DNA of 64,000 nt, taken from Streptomyces sp. WM4235 (GTDB lineage Bacteria > Actinomycetota > Actinomycetes > Streptomycetales > Streptomycetaceae). The notes under the pieces are model-generated. The model was not told the DNA's origin. It did no database searches and worked only from the letters and a program-made list of their open reading frames with translations. Position numbers and translations under genes: made by a program. Location of the stretch: contig NZ_LGDE01000260.1 in assembly GCF_001279725.1 (NCBI RefSeq), positions 1-64,000 on the forward strand, in the 5' to 3' direction. Shown here in pieces: positions 1 through 9,110 of the stretch; the stretch's first letter is position 1, and every line of letters begins with the position of its first letter.

Positions 1-459
1 CTCCTCGGGCGCCGGGTCGGGTTCCGGAGCGGGAGCGGGAGCGGGCTCCGGGGCGGGCTGCGGCGGGGGGGCGGGGCGGGGCGCCGGCGGGGTCTGCGGG
101 GCTGCGGGTGCGAGCTCGGCCGCGCTGGGGTGGTTGTGCGACACCGTACGGGTGATGAGGCGACCGTTCGGGAGGTGCTCCTTGGAGCGGCCCAGGAAGC
201 CGTGGTCCTCCAGCTCGCGCAGGGCAGAGGCGATGCACACCTGGCCGAGCGGCAGCTCGCTGAGCAGGTCCTTGATGCCGATCGGGGTGCCCGCGGGCAG
301 CGACTGGATGTACGCGCCGAGTCCCCGGGCGTTCATCGACAGCTCCGGGTGCTGGACGAGGTCGTTGCTGACGATCGTGAAGCGACGGGTGAGACGCACG
401 TTGCGGTGCTGAACGCCGTACGCCGCGCGCGAGTGGGCGCTAGGGTGCTGGAAAGCCAT
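1..459 (-). CDS. Helix-turn-helix domain protein, C-terminus cut by window edge
   Basis: The reading frame is open from an ATG at 459 down to base 1, so at least 153 codons are present and the C-terminus lies outside the window. Residues about 20-105 look like a winged-helix fold of the replication-initiator/GntR-like type common in Streptomyces: a segment beginning RRFTIVSNDL, then a stretch on fixed-context helices (GLGAYIQSLPAG, KDLLSELP) and a wing-like GRLITRTV. From about residue 118 the protein becomes a Pro/Ala/Glu-rich, low-complexity tail. A purine-rich GAAGGA lies about 12 nt before the ATG. It is probably a DNA-binding regulator, but no target is visible. The family assignment is from pattern memory and only moderately sure; the reading frame itself is well supported by codon bias. 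Confidence 0.75.
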   Translation of the reverse strand, partial: MAFQHPSAHSRAAYGVQHRNVRLTRRFTIVSNDLVQHPELSMNARGLGAYIQSLPAGTPIGIKDLLSELPLGQVCIASALRELEDHGFLGRSKEHLPNGRLITRTVSHNHPSAAELAPAAPQTPPAPRPAPPPQPAPEPAPAPAPEPDPAPEE

Positions 460-698
460 CGGGAAGTTGGATCCTTCTCGTGGTCAGGCCCTCGATCGGG
501 ATTGCCGTCCCGGCCGGGGGCCGTCCTGTGTCTGGAGTTGTCGGGGCCGAGCATATGCCAGGCAACGGGCCGTCCCGCCAGCCAAGTTGGGGCCATTCAC
601 TCGTGTGAGTGAGGGCGCCTCGGCGGGAGGCTGGTGGGGTAGGGCAGGTTCTCTCCCCTGGTACTGCGAAGCAAGGAAAGAAGCATCCCGGGTCACCA

Positions 699-718
699 GG
701 TCCCGGCGGACCGGGACC
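699..718 (-). terminator. Short GC hairpin after the ATPase gene
   Basis: An 8-bp perfect inverted repeat (GGTCCCGG / CCGGGACC) with a 4-nt loop lies 28 bases downstream of the stop codon of the ATPase gene on the minus strand. There is no T-run, which is usual for Streptomyces terminators. The rest of 460-745 shows no gene. Confidence 0.35.
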
Positions 719-745
719 CGGTCCGACCAGGATCAAACGCTGTTC

Positions 746-1111
746 TCAGCACTTCAGTTCGGCCCATACCACCTTCCTCGGAGCGGGCCCGGGAGTGCTC
801 CCCCAGCGGTCCGAGAGCGCCTCGACGATCGCCAGTCCCCGGCGCGGCTCGCCCACCGGCACGTCGCCCCGGGGGTCGACCACCTCGATCCGCACGCCCC
901 GGGACGCGTCGACGCTGATGTCCAGCCGAAAGTCCCGCCCCGGAACCCGGCCGTGCGTGATCGCGTTCGCGCAGAGTTCCGCGACGAGCTGCGCGGCGTC
1001 CTCGAAGGGAACGCCCCAGGAACGGAGTTGCTCGACGGTGAGCAGACGGGCGAGCCGGGCCGCGCGGGGCGTGGCGGAGAGCTGGAGGGAGAAGCTGAGT
1101 TGAGGATTCAT
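746..1111 (-). CDS. Anti-sigma-factor-type ATP-binding protein (HATPase_c_2)
   Basis: A 121-aa protein with a single GHKL/HATPase domain of the RsbW/SpoIIAB type. The N-box ELCANAITHG is at about residues 45-54, a G1-type segment DPRGD at 79-83, and a G2-like GLAIVEALSDRWG at 92-104. Proteins of this family bind ATP and either hold a sigma factor or act as small regulatory kinases. The ATG at 1111 was chosen because the domain starts soon after it and the upstream codons overlap the divergent gene. It is divergent from the DUF5753 regulator, with 157 bp of shared promoter space. The ATPase-regulator-DUF397 set resembles the abaA/whiJ-type clusters of Streptomyces. The partner sigma or regulator cannot be named from sequence. 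Confidence 0.85.
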   Translation of the reverse strand: MNPQLSFSLQLSATPRAARLARLLTVEQLRSWGVPFEDAAQLVAELCANAITHGRVPGRDFRLDISVDASRGVRIEVVDPRGDVPVGEPRRGLAIVEALSDRWGSTPGPAPRKVVWAELKC

Positions 1112-1268
1112 GTCACGCAGCGTGGCCGCTCGTGCGTAGCCTGAGAAGGTGCAACGGCCTTGCGTACAAGGTCTGTACGAGGCCTGTCCAAGCCTGTCCG
1201 GACTGTCCGGAGGGCGCGTACGGGTACGGGGAGTAGCGAAACTTCGGGCTCGTCGGAGGTGGGCGCGC

Positions 1269-2126
1269 GTGAGCGTGGACAGTGACGGTACGGAAGAGCA
1301 CAGCTGGTCGGTGGACCCCGAGGACGAACAGGGGGCGGACATCGTCGCGGCGTTCGGCCGCCAGATGCGGGCTCGGCGCGAAGCGCTGGGCGTGCGGGTG
1401 GCGGAACTGGCGTCGCGGATCCGGTACGGCGAGGACCTGATCTACAAGGTCGAGGGCGGCAAGCGGATCGCCAAGCCGGAGTACCTGGACAGGGTGGACG
1501 ACGCGCTGGAGGCCGGCGGGCTGATCAAGGCGATGAAGGAGGACCTGGGCCGCGCCCGTTACCCGAAGACGGTTCGGGCCCTGGCGAAGATGGAAGCCGA
1601 CGCGGTGGAGATCTGCGGCTATCACACGCACAACATCCATGGCCTGTTGCAGACCGAAGGGCATGCCCGGGCGCTGTTCGAGATGCGGCAGCCGACGCAC
1701 ACGCTCGAAGAGATTGAGCGAGGCGTCGCGGGGCGGCTGGCGCGACGGTCGGTCTTCGACCGCAAGCTCGCTCCGGCGATCACCGTCGTGCAGGAGGAGG
1801 CATCGCTTAGGCGCCGTATCGGAGGCACAATGGTGTGGGAGGCGCAGCTCGAACGCATCCTGTGCGTAGGCCAGTTGCGGAATGTGTCGATCCAGGTCAT
1901 GCCGACGGATCGTGAAGTGCACGCCGGCATGGCGGGCATCATCGAGTTGCTCAAGTTCGGTGACGGCACGGCGGTGGGGCGCTCCGACGGCGCGTTCAAC
2001 GGACGTCCCGTTTCCGACCGCAAGCAGCTCCAGATCCTTGAGCTGCGTTATGGGATGATCCGAGCCCAGGCGTTGACGCCATGGGAGTCCCGGGCCTTCA
2101 TCGAGCATCTGCTGGGGGAGACATGA
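1269..2126 (+). CDS. XRE-family regulator with DUF5753 (WhiJ-like)
   Basis: A 285-aa protein. Residues about 26-85 form a Cro/C1-type helix-turn-helix (RQMRARREALGVRVAELASR, then a recognition segment around IYKVEGGKRIAKP). Residues about 95-280 match the DUF5753 ligand-binding-like domain seen in WhiJ-type Streptomyces regulators. The GTG at 1269 is preferred because upstream codons have no conserved character. The stop overlaps the ATG of the first DUF397 gene (ATGA), so the two are translationally coupled. Members of this family are developmental or antibiotic regulators that work with a small DUF397 partner; the specific target here is unknown. Confidence 0.9.
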   Translation: MSVDSDGTEEHSWSVDPEDEQGADIVAAFGRQMRARREALGVRVAELASRIRYGEDLIYKVEGGKRIAKPEYLDRVDDALEAGGLIKAMKEDLGRARYPKTVRALAKMEADAVEICGYHTHNIHGLLQTEGHARALFEMRQPTHTLEEIERGVAGRLARRSVFDRKLAPAITVVQEEASLRRRIGGTMVWEAQLERILCVGQLRNVSIQVMPTDREVHAGMAGIIELLKFGDGTAVGRSDGAFNGRPVSDRKQLQILELRYGMIRAQALTPWESRAFIEHLLGET

Positions 2127-2314
2127 TCAACGACCTTGAGCTGGACTGGTTCAAGAGCAGCTACAGCAGCAGCAGCGAGATCGATGACTGCGTCGAGGTC
2201 GCGTCGACCCCCGGCACGGTGCATGTCCGGGATTCCAAGAACGACTCCGGTGCCCGGCTCGTGCTCACGCCGCAGGCCTGGGCGGGCTTCGTCACGTACG
2301 CCGCGAAGGGGTAG
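2123..2314 (+). CDS. DUF397 protein, copy 1
   Basis: A 63-aa protein of the DUF397 family, with the typical LDWFKSSYSS opening, a central CVEVA, the VHVRDSKN box and the terminal LTPQAWAGFV. The start ATG at 2123 overlaps the TGA of the upstream regulator. DUF397 proteins are small partners of DUF5753 regulators in Streptomyces and are thought to modulate their DNA binding. It is followed three bases after its stop by a second DUF397 gene that looks like a tandem duplicate. Confidence 0.92.
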   Translation: MINDLELDWFKSSYSSSSEIDDCVEVASTPGTVHVRDSKNDSGARLVLTPQAWAGFVTYAAKG

Positions 2315-2317
2315 GTC

Positions 2318-2500
2318 ATGGCCGATCTGGACTGGTTCAAGAGCAGCTACAGCAGCGGCCCTGAGGGCGACTCCTGCGTCGAGGTAGCCGCGACCCCCGG
2401 CACTGTCCACGTCCGGGACTCGAAGAACGTCCCCGGACCCCGGCTCGCGCTCACGCCGCAGGCCTGGGCAGGCTTCGTGTCGTACGCCTCCCAGGCCTGA
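2318..2500 (+). CDS. DUF397 protein, copy 2
   Basis: A 60-aa DUF397 protein that keeps LDWFKSSYSS, CVEVAATPGTVHVRDSKN and LTPQAWAGFVSYA. It is very similar to the preceding gene in both protein and DNA, which points to tandem duplication. The two copies differ mainly in the charged segment after SSYSS and around residue 40. It ends the small operon; the next gene is convergent with only 15 bases between stops. Confidence 0.92.
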   Translation: MADLDWFKSSYSSGPEGDSCVEVAATPGTVHVRDSKNVPGPRLALTPQAWAGFVSYASQA

Positions 2501-2515
2501 AACGGCTCGCGCGGG

Positions 2516-3130
2516 TCAGCGCCTGCGGGCCCGCGCGCGGCGCAGGAGGATGCCGACCGCGGCGCCGGCGAGGGCGATGACCACCACGCCCGCCGTGGTC
2601 CACCAGACGGTGTCGTCGGACTTCTTCGCCACCGGGGCGGTGGACGGGTCCGGGACCTGCGGGGTCGAGGCGGCGGGGGCGGACGGGGTCGGGGAGGCGA
2701 CGGGGCTCGGCACCGTCGTGGGGGCGGTCGACGGCGCGGTCGACGGGGCGGGGTCGGTCACCGGAACCGCGATCTCGCTCTCTCCGTGTCCCAGGTCGGG
2801 GAAGCCCACGTCCACCGTGACCTTCCACGTGCCCGGCGGCAGTACCTCGGTCGTGGACCAGCCGCTGGGCTTGCCCGCGTCGCGGACCAGCCCCCAGGGG
2901 CCCATGGTGCGGGAGCCGTCGGGGTTGGTCGCGTTCACCGTGGCGGCCACGGCCTCTTCGACGGGATCCCCGTCGTTCTCCCAGGTGATCTCTGTGGTGA
3001 CGTGCCCCTCGCGCTGTCCGGTGATCACCACCTTGACGGTGTCACCGTGCGCGTGCGCGTCGGTGGATACGGCCAGGCCCTGCGCGAGCAGCAGGAACAG
3101 GAACAGGAACGCGTGTCTGGTGCGCATCAT
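2516..3130 (-). CDS. Membrane-anchored secreted protein, function unknown
   Basis: A 204-aa protein with an N-terminal signal peptide (hydrophobic residues about 6-20, cleavage near AHA-HG). A beta-rich extracytoplasmic domain covers about residues 25-125. A Pro/Ser/Thr/Ala linker follows at about 127-165, then one transmembrane helix (about 172-193) and an Arg-rich tail RRARARRR. This is a sortase-independent, membrane-anchored wall-facing topology. The domain resembles the immunoglobulin-like extracytoplasmic domains of CopC/YcnI-type proteins only in general layout, and I do not claim membership. It precedes no obvious operon partner; the metalloprotease gene lies upstream on the same strand with 93 bases between. 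Confidence 0.8.
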   Translation of the reverse strand: MMRTRHAFLFLFLLLAQGLAVSTDAHAHGDTVKVVITGQREGHVTTEITWENDGDPVEEAVAATVNATNPDGSRTMGPWGLVRDAGKPSGWSTTEVLPPGTWKVTVDVGFPDLGHGESEIAVPVTDPAPSTAPSTAPTTVPSPVASPTPSAPAASTPQVPDPSTAPVAKKSDDTVWWTTAGVVVIALAGAAVGILLRRARARRR

Positions 3131-3223
3131 CGCGGTACTCCGAAGTGCGGTGGGTCGAGATGAGGGAGCCGGCGGACGGCCCCGCGTGGGGAGGGGCCGT
3201 CCGCCGGGGGTTCACGAGGAGGG

Positions 3224-5311
3224 TCAGGCGGCCTTCTGGACCGTCCACGCCTGCGCCGCGCGGCCGTCCGCGCGCTGGAGGTCGAGCAGCCAGTTCCCGT
3301 AGTACGGGCGGTTGCTGACCGTAAGGGCGAAACCGCCGCCCGCGTCCGTCACGGTCACGGCGTTGCCGCGGGCGGTGACCCGCCACTTCTGCGCGCCGGA
3401 GTTCGTGCAGGGCTGCTGCGCGACCCACATGCCGGCCGCCGCCGCGGCGCCCGGCTGGAGGCACTTGCCGGAGACGGCGGAACGGATGCGGACGAGACCA
3501 CTGCCCGCGTCGTCGAAGTACCACTGCTGCTGGGCGTAGCCGTTGGCGCGGCCACCGACGAGGACCGTCCCGTCGGCGGTCCGGCCGCCCCACAGTTCGG
3601 CGTTCATGCCGGTGCTGCCGTTGCCGAGCAGGTAGCGGGTGTTCGGCTTGGTGGTGGCGCCTCCGCCCGTGCTCTTCGTACGGAACGTCGTGGTCTTGCC
3701 GGCGCCGCTGTCACGACCGGCGGAGTCCCGCACCGACACGGCGATCTTGTACTCGCTGCCCGGCTTCAGGTTGTAGATCCGCAGGGTCTGCGACTGGGTC
3801 CAGGTCAGGTGCTTGCCGTTGAGCTGCACCTGGTACCAGGCGGCGCCCTCCACCTTCGGCCAGCTCACCACGACGGAGTCGGACTGGATCTGTCCGGCCG
3901 TGACCGTGGGGCCGCCCGTGGGCTTCTTCGTCGGCGTCGGCGTCGGCGTGGGCTTGGGGGTGGGGGTGGGCGTCGGCTTGGGGTTCGGGTTCGGGTCGGT
4001 CCCGCCCCCGCCGCCGGCCGTGCGCATCAGGAACTGGTTGTCCGCGATGTTCCAGTGCGTGGCGAGGTAGCTGCCCGCCTTGGGACTGGTGTGGAAGTAG
4101 TCGTCGTGGTTGCAGTCCAGGATGTTCTCGGCCGCCTGGTTGGTGCAGACGTTGCGCATCGTGGGGTAGTACGGGGTGTCCGAGTAGCACATGACGTCCC
4201 ACTCGTCCGTGCAGTGCGCGCCGCGGCTGGTGTTGGGTGCGCTGTTGTTGACCGCGCCCAGGTTGTGGCCCAGCTCGTGCGCGGCGGTGTGGCCGCCCCA
4301 GCAGCCGGAGTCGGTACGGCCGTAGGAGGGGCCGAAGTTGCTCAGGTTGTCCTGGCCGTGGCGCTCGTCGCCGTTGAAGGTGCCGATGCCGCAGTAGACC
4401 TGCGTGTCCGCGAAGATCATGTACTTGCGGTCGCGGCGGTCGAGGCCCTTGCCGGCGAGCGCCTTGTTGCTCGCGCTGAACTCGGAGAGGGCCGACGCCG
4501 GAAGCTCGATGTTGAGCACGGTCGGCGTGCAGTCCGCGGCCGTCACGTAGCGGATGTGCCGGACGCCGCCGGTCTCCTTGGCGCTCGTGGAGTAGATGAG
4601 GTCCGCGTCGACGGCCCACTTGCGGAACGAGGCCACGTACTCGGAGTACCGGTCGCGGTCGGGGCCGTGCACGTAGACGACCTGGACGCGGTTGCCGGTG
4701 CTGCCGTCGCCGTCGCACTGGACGGTCTGGCCGGCGGGCCCTGCGGCGACCGCCTGGCCGGAGGCGGCCGAGGCGGCGGGGGCCGGGGCGGCCTTGGCGG
4801 TGTTCGTGGCCGCCTGCGCGTCGGCGGCGGGCGCGTCCTGGGCGCGCTTGCCACCCTCCGCGGGGGCCGGGTCGTCGGACGCGGGGCGGGCCGGGTCGGC
4901 CGCGGGCGCCTTCGCCTTGACGACGGGCGGGATGTCCTTCTTGATGTCGACGCCCTTGGGCGGTGCGTCGGGGCCGTGGGTGCAGTGCCCGACGTCGGTG
5001 CGGTAGACGCCGACGCAGCGGTCGCCCTTCGGCGCGGCCTTGAGACCGTCGTAGATCATGCCGCGGGCGTTCTCGTTGGCGGGCGCGTCCTTGATGACGG
5101 CCGGCTCGGCGTCCCGGGCGGGTGCGGCGGCGGGCGCGGGTATCTCCGCGGCGAGCGCTTCGGCCTGTGCGGGCTGGGACGCCTGGGCGTTGTCACCCAG
5201 TCCGGAGTAGGCGACGCCTCCCGCGATCACCGCCGCGGTGGCCATGGCGGCGGTGACGAGTATGAACCGGCGTGGCTTGCGCCGGTGTTCACGCCTTCTA
5301 CGTCTGGTCAT
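3224..5311 (-). CDS. Secreted zinc metalloprotease with Fn3 and ricin-type lectin domains
   Basis: A 695-aa protein. A basic N-region (MTRRRRR) and hydrophobic core at about 17-36 form a long Sec signal. A Pro/Ala-rich propeptide-like stretch runs to about 190. The catalytic region holds HELGH (345-349) within HTAAHELGHNLG and a Met-turn-like DVMCYSD (M374). A Pro/Thr linker follows (about 439-465), then a fibronectin type III domain (about 467-555) and a ricin-type beta-trefoil (about 570-695) with QQW repeats. The ATG at 5311 has GAGGTG five bases before it. It should be an exported protease that docks on carbohydrate. In the usual HExxHxxGxxH/D scheme the third ligand position is Asn355, so the third zinc ligand is uncertain; a later His (H366) may serve. 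Confidence 0.9.
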   Translation of the reverse strand: MTRRRRREHRRKPRRFILVTAAMATAAVIAGGVAYSGLGDNAQASQPAQAEALAAEIPAPAAAPARDAEPAVIKDAPANENARGMIYDGLKAAPKGDRCVGVYRTDVGHCTHGPDAPPKGVDIKKDIPPVVKAKAPAADPARPASDDPAPAEGGKRAQDAPAADAQAATNTAKAAPAPAASAASGQAVAAGPAGQTVQCDGDGSTGNRVQVVYVHGPDRDRYSEYVASFRKWAVDADLIYSTSAKETGGVRHIRYVTAADCTPTVLNIELPASALSEFSASNKALAGKGLDRRDRKYMIFADTQVYCGIGTFNGDERHGQDNLSNFGPSYGRTDSGCWGGHTAAHELGHNLGAVNNSAPNTSRGAHCTDEWDVMCYSDTPYYPTMRNVCTNQAAENILDCNHDDYFHTSPKAGSYLATHWNIADNQFLMRTAGGGGGTDPNPNPKPTPTPTPKPTPTPTPTKKPTGGPTVTAGQIQSDSVVVSWPKVEGAAWYQVQLNGKHLTWTQSQTLRIYNLKPGSEYKIAVSVRDSAGRDSGAGKTTTFRTKSTGGGATTKPNTRYLLGNGSTGMNAELWGGRTADGTVLVGGRANGYAQQQWYFDDAGSGLVRIRSAVSGKCLQPGAAAAAGMWVAQQPCTNSGAQKWRVTARGNAVTVTDAGGGFALTVSNRPYYGNWLLDLQRADGRAAQAWTVQKAA

Positions 5312-5757
5312 GCGCACCTCAAATCGTGATGGGGGGTGGGTGCGCGGAAGCCTGCCAGAAGGGCGGTACGGAGAATTCGGACAAACGGGAATTGGCCCCA
5401 AGAAATCAGACCGTTACCTTCTGGTTTGATTTGATGAACTGTCAACTCGTATACGAGTAAGGCGAGTTACGCGTGTAGTGGCGCAAAGGTCCAGGCCTTA
5501 TCGGGGAGGTCGTTATCAAATCGAGATAAGAAGTGGAAGCTTATTGACGACAATTCAGTCAGGGATTCATCTATCGCTCACTTGCTGAATTCTTGCGGTC
5601 ACGAACCGTGAGGACGCGTCCGGGACGGGCCCCGACCCCCAAGCCGGAGCCCCTGTCGGAGCCCCTGTCGGAGCCCGGGAGGAGCGGCGTCAGGCCTCGG
5701 GGTCGGCGGCGTCAGGGCCTCAGGACCGGCGTCGACAGGGCCTCAGGACCGGCGGCG
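5312..5757. other. Intergenic region with operator-like palindrome and short direct repeats
   Basis: No gene was found here. Bases about 5390-5590 are distinctly AT-richer than their surroundings and are the likely promoter of the metalloprotease. They contain a perfect 14-bp palindrome, ACTCGTATACGAGT, at 5445-5458. From about 5640 to 5790 the DNA changes to short degenerate direct repeats: GGAGCCCCTGTC twice, then three units around GGCGGCGTCAG plus GGCCTCAGGACCGGC twice. These repeats run into the 3' end of the next gene. Confidence 0.6.
5445..5458. promoter_or_regulatory. Perfect 14-bp palindrome upstream of the metalloprotease
   Basis: ACTCGTATACGAGT is a perfect inverted repeat inside the AT-rich promoter region, 134 bases upstream of the metalloprotease ATG. 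It has the size and symmetry of a dimeric repressor or activator site. No binding protein can be named from the sequence. Confidence 0.4.
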
Positions 5758-6231
5758 TCAGAGCCCCAGGGTCGGCGGCGTCAGCGCGCCGAACCACACG
5801 TGCGTGATCGCGCTGACATAGCGCGCGCCGCAGCGGTCCGAGGGCACCACCAACTGGCTGCCCGCCTCGTCGAGGTCCTCACCGTCCAGGCGGGTCGCCA
5901 ACAGGACCGGGGTGGCCCCGAAGTCGCGGTCCAACTCCGCCCAGGACAACACGCTGTGGTGGCCGTCCCCGCCGCTCACCGCGATGAGGAAGCGGGAGCG
6001 GTCCTTGCGCCGCCGGGCGTCGAAGGCCGGGCCGGCCTGCGCGACGACGTCCCGGAGCAGCGCGCCTTCGAACACGTGGTGCTGGGGGCCGTTCGTCGCA
6101 CAGTCGAAGGTGACGGCGGCCTTGTGCTGTTCCCACTCCCGAAGGTCCGCGACGCTCAGGGTCGCCGGGTGATCGAGGTCCCCCTGCAGCATGAGTTCGG
6201 CCATGCGTACGTCATGCCCGGGCGGGCTCAT
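5758..6231 (-). CDS. Small molybdopterin-dependent oxidoreductase (sulfite-oxidase fold)
   Basis: A 157-aa protein matching the oxidoreductase molybdopterin-binding domain (SUOX/YedY type). The segment VTFDCATNG carries the Cys expected to ligate molybdenum (about residue 44). The family features GALLRDVVAQAG and a Gly/His-rich SGGDGHHSVLSWAEL follow. It is shorter than sulfite oxidases and lacks the dimerisation domain. There is no signal peptide, so it is probably cytoplasmic. The ATG at 6231 has GAGG seven bases upstream. It lies 50 bases downstream of the xanthine dehydrogenase gene in the same orientation, so it is probably in the same operon. Its substrate is unknown. Confidence 0.85.
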   Translation of the reverse strand: MSPPGHDVRMAELMLQGDLDHPATLSVADLREWEQHKAAVTFDCATNGPQHHVFEGALLRDVVAQAGPAFDARRRKDRSRFLIAVSGGDGHHSVLSWAELDRDFGATPVLLATRLDGEDLDEAGSQLVVPSDRCGARYVSAITHVWFGALTPPTLGL

Positions 6232-6281
6232 TCCGGAACCTCATCTGCAAGGTTGATGGCAAGATGCGAGCCGCAAACGTG

Positions 6282-9110
6282 TCATGATTCGTTGGTTCCA
6301 CCTGGCAGGCTCCGTTCGCCTCGTCCCCGCGCGTGCTCCGCGATCCTCCGCCACACCACGTCCCGCGTCACCGGCAGCTCCGTGAACCGCACCCCCGTCG
6401 CGTCCCGCAGGGCGTTCGCGAACGCCGGCGCCACCGGGTTGAAGGGGCTCTCGCTCATCGACTTGGCGCCCAGCGGCCCGATCGCGTCCGAGGTCTCCAT
6501 GAAGTGGACCTCCGTACGCGGCACGTCCGCGTACTGCGGCAGCCGGTAGCGACGGAACGCCGCCGTGGTCACCTCCCCGCGCTCGTCCACCCGTACGGTC
6601 TCGAACAGCGTCGCGCCCAGCGCCTGCGCCACACCGCCCTCCACCTGGCCGCGGCACTGCATCGGGTTCATCACCTTGCCCGCGTCGGCCGCGTGCACGC
6701 TGCGCAGGATCCTCATCTCGCCCGTGTCCGGGTCGACGGCGAGACGGAACCACTGCGCGTTGAAGGCGACCGAACGCGGCGAGCCACCCCAGTGCCCGTC
6801 CGCCGCGATCTCGTCGAGCTTCCCCTTGTCGTACGCGGCCTCGTACAACTCCTTGAGCGTGAGCACGCGGCCCGCGCAGTCGAAGGCCTCGGCCCGGAGC
6901 CTGCACAGGTGACGCGCCACGCCCGTGTGCCGGGCCGCGAAGGTCTGGAGCCGCTCCGCGAGGGAGTTGGCCGCCAGCATCACGGCCTTGCCCGCCACCA
7001 CCGTGCCGGCGGATCCGAACGCGCCGGTGTCGTGGCGCACCACGTCCGTGTCCGACTGGCGGACCGCGATCCGGTCGACCGTGGTGTTCAGCGCCCCGGC
7101 GGTGATCTGCCTGTGGACGGTGGTGGTGCCGTTGCCGAACTCCGCCGTGCCGACCGCGATGTCGTACGTCCCGTCGCGCAGCAGGGCGACCCGCGCGTCC
7201 GCGTAGTGACCGCCCGGCGGGCCGGTCGCGATCATCGCGACCGCCGTGCCCTGACCGGTGAGCCAGCCCTCCGGGACGTCCTCGTGACTGCGGTCCTCGG
7301 CGATGGCCTTGCGGACGACGTCCATGCACTGCTTCATCCCGTACGAGGCGATGAACAGGTCCTCCTCGTGGCCGATCGGGGTCACCAGGTGGTCGCCGGC
7401 GCCGATCACGTTCTTCTCGCGCAGCACGAGCGGGTCCATGCCCAGCTTGACGGCCAGCTCGTCCATCACCGACTCCAGGGCGAAGAGGACCTGGCCCAGG
7501 CCGTAGCCGCGAAAGGCGCCCGCCGGAACGCCGTTGGTGTAGACGGAGTACGCCTCCACCTCCTTGTTCGGTGCCTTGTAGACGGCGAAGGACTCGCCGA
7601 CGCTGTGGAACATGACGGCCGGGCCGTGGTTGCCGTACGCGCCGGTGTTGGAGACGACGCGGATGCGCAGCGCGGTGAGGGTGCCGTCGGCCTGGGCGCC
7701 GATCTTGATGGTGATCTTGAAGGGGTGGCGGGTGGTGGCGCCGTAGAACTGCTCGGCCCGGGTGAACTCGAGTTTCACCGGCCGCCGCAGCTTCAGGGCG
7801 GCGAGGACCACGATGTCCTCGGTCAGCATCTCCTGCTTGCCGCCGAACCCGCCGCCCACACGGCCCGCGACCACGCGGACCTCGTCCTCGTTCAGGTCGT
7901 ACAGGGCGCACAGCGCCCGCCGGGTCAGGAACGGCGCCTGCGTGGAGGAGCGGACGGTGATGCGCTCGCCGTCGCCCTCCTCCTTGGGCTCGAAGTACGC
8001 GACGCTGCCGTGCGTCTCCAGGCTGGCGTGCTGCACGCGCTGCGTCTGGAAGGTCTCCTCGTGGACGACGTCCGCCTCCGCCCACCCCTTCTCCATGTCG
8101 CCGAGGGTGTTGTGGACCTCGCCGCACACGTTGTTCTCGGCGCGGAAGATGCCCGACTCCGGCCCCTTGGCGTGCAGGACGGGAGCGCCCGGAAGCATGG
8201 CCTCCTCCGGATCGATCACGTACGGCAGCTCCTCGTACGTGACGACCACCCGGCGGCAGCCCTCCTCGGCCGCCTGCTCGCTCGTCGCCACCACGGCCGC
8301 CACCCGCTGGCCGACGAAGCGCACCACGTCGTCCAGGACACGGGTGTCCATCGGGTCCTCGGTGGGATGCTCGTGCCGGGCCGAGGAGTAGAGCCGCTCC
8401 GGGGCGTCGTGGTGGGTGAGGACCGCGTGCACCCCGGGCACCTGGAGGGCGTCGCGGGTGTCGATGGAGACGATCCGGGCGTGCGGGTGCGGGGAACGCA
8501 GCAGCTTCATGTGGAGCAGCCCCGGCACCTCCACGTCGAAGGTGTAGCGGGCCGTGCCGGTGACGACGAGCGGACCGGCGGGCGCGCCCAGCGACTTGCC
8601 CACCGCCTGCCCCGCCTCCGGATCCTCGGTGTGCTTCACCCCGCGCACGGCGTCCTCGATGGCGCGATAACCGGTACAGCGGCAGATGTTGCCCTTGAAG
8701 GCGCGCGGCAGATCGTCCAACTTGCCGTCGTCGTGCGCGGTGCCCCGCTCGGCCTGGAGCGCGGCCGTGGTCATCAGGAACCCGGCCGTGCAGAAGCCGC
8801 ACTGGAAGCCCTGCGCGTCGAGGAACTGCTTCTGCGCCGGGTGCAGTTCACCGCCCGGCCTGGCGAGGCCCTCGACGGTCGTCACCGAGCGGCCCTGGGC
8901 GCGTACGGCCGGATACAGGCAACTGTGCACCGGCTGCCCGTCGACGTGCACGGTGCAGGCACCGCAGTCGCCCTGGTCGCAGCCCTTCTTCACGCCGAAC
9001 CAACCGCGCTCGCGCAGGTACGTGCGCAGGCACTGGCCGGCCCGGGGCTCCTCGGTGAACTCCCGCTCGTTGACCTCGATCCGGTAGCTCTCGGGCGCGT
9101 CGGTGCTCAT
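6282..9110 (-). CDS. Xanthine dehydrogenase, fused 2Fe-2S and molybdopterin subunits
   Basis: A 942-aa fusion. The N-terminal part (about 1-160) has the plant-type 2Fe-2S cysteines C44, C49, C52 and C64. A second helical 2Fe-2S domain has C104, C107, C143 and C145 ([11 protein letters not shown]). The remainder is the xanthine oxidase molybdopterin domain, with [19 protein letters not shown] and a C-terminal [16 protein letters not shown] that holds the catalytic Glu. The family hydroxylates hypoxanthine and xanthine to urate. The ATG at 9110 overlaps the stop of the FAD subunit by 4 nt, so the two are coupled. Fusing the small and large subunits while keeping FAD separate is a recognised actinobacterial layout. 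The exact purine substrate is inferred from the PucR neighbour. Confidence 0.92.
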   Translation of the reverse strand: MSTDAPESYRIEVNEREFTEEPRAGQCLRTYLRERGWFGVKKGCDQGDCGACTVHVDGQPVHSCLYPAVRAQGRSVTTVEGLARPGGELHPAQKQFLDAQGFQCGFCTAGFLMTTAALQAERGTAHDDGKLDDLPRAFKGNICRCTGYRAIEDAVRGVKHTEDPEAGQAVGKSLGAPAGPLVVTGTARYTFDVEVPGLLHMKLLRSPHPHARIVSIDTRDALQVPGVHAVLTHHDAPERLYSSARHEHPTEDPMDTRVLDDVVRFVGQRVAAVVATSEQAAEEGCRRVVVTYEELPYVIDPEEAMLPGAPVLHAKGPESGIFRAENNVCGEVHNTLGDMEKGWAEADVVHEETFQTQRVQHASLETHGSVAYFEPKEEGDGERITVRSSTQAPFLTRRALCALYDLNEDEVRVVAGRVGGGFGGKQEMLTEDIVVLAALKLRRPVKLEFTRAEQFYGATTRHPFKITIKIGAQADGTLTALRIRVVSNTGAYGNHGPAVMFHSVGESFAVYKAPNKEVEAYSVYTNGVPAGAFRGYGLGQVLFALESVMDELAVKLGMDPLVLREKNVIGAGDHLVTPIGHEEDLFIASYGMKQCMDVVRKAIAEDRSHEDVPEGWLTGQGTAVAMIATGPPGGHYADARVALLRDGTYDIAVGTAEFGNGTTTVHRQITAGALNTTVDRIAVRQSDTDVVRHDTGAFGSAGTVVAGKAVMLAANSLAERLQTFAARHTGVARHLCRLRAEAFDCAGRVLTLKELYEAAYDKGKLDEIAADGHWGGSPRSVAFNAQWFRLAVDPDTGEMRILRSVHAADAGKVMNPMQCRGQVEGGVAQALGATLFETVRVDERGEVTTAAFRRYRLPQYADVPRTEVHFMETSDAIGPLGAKSMSESPFNPVAPAFANALRDATGVRFTELPVTRDVVWRRIAEHARGRGERSLPGGTNES

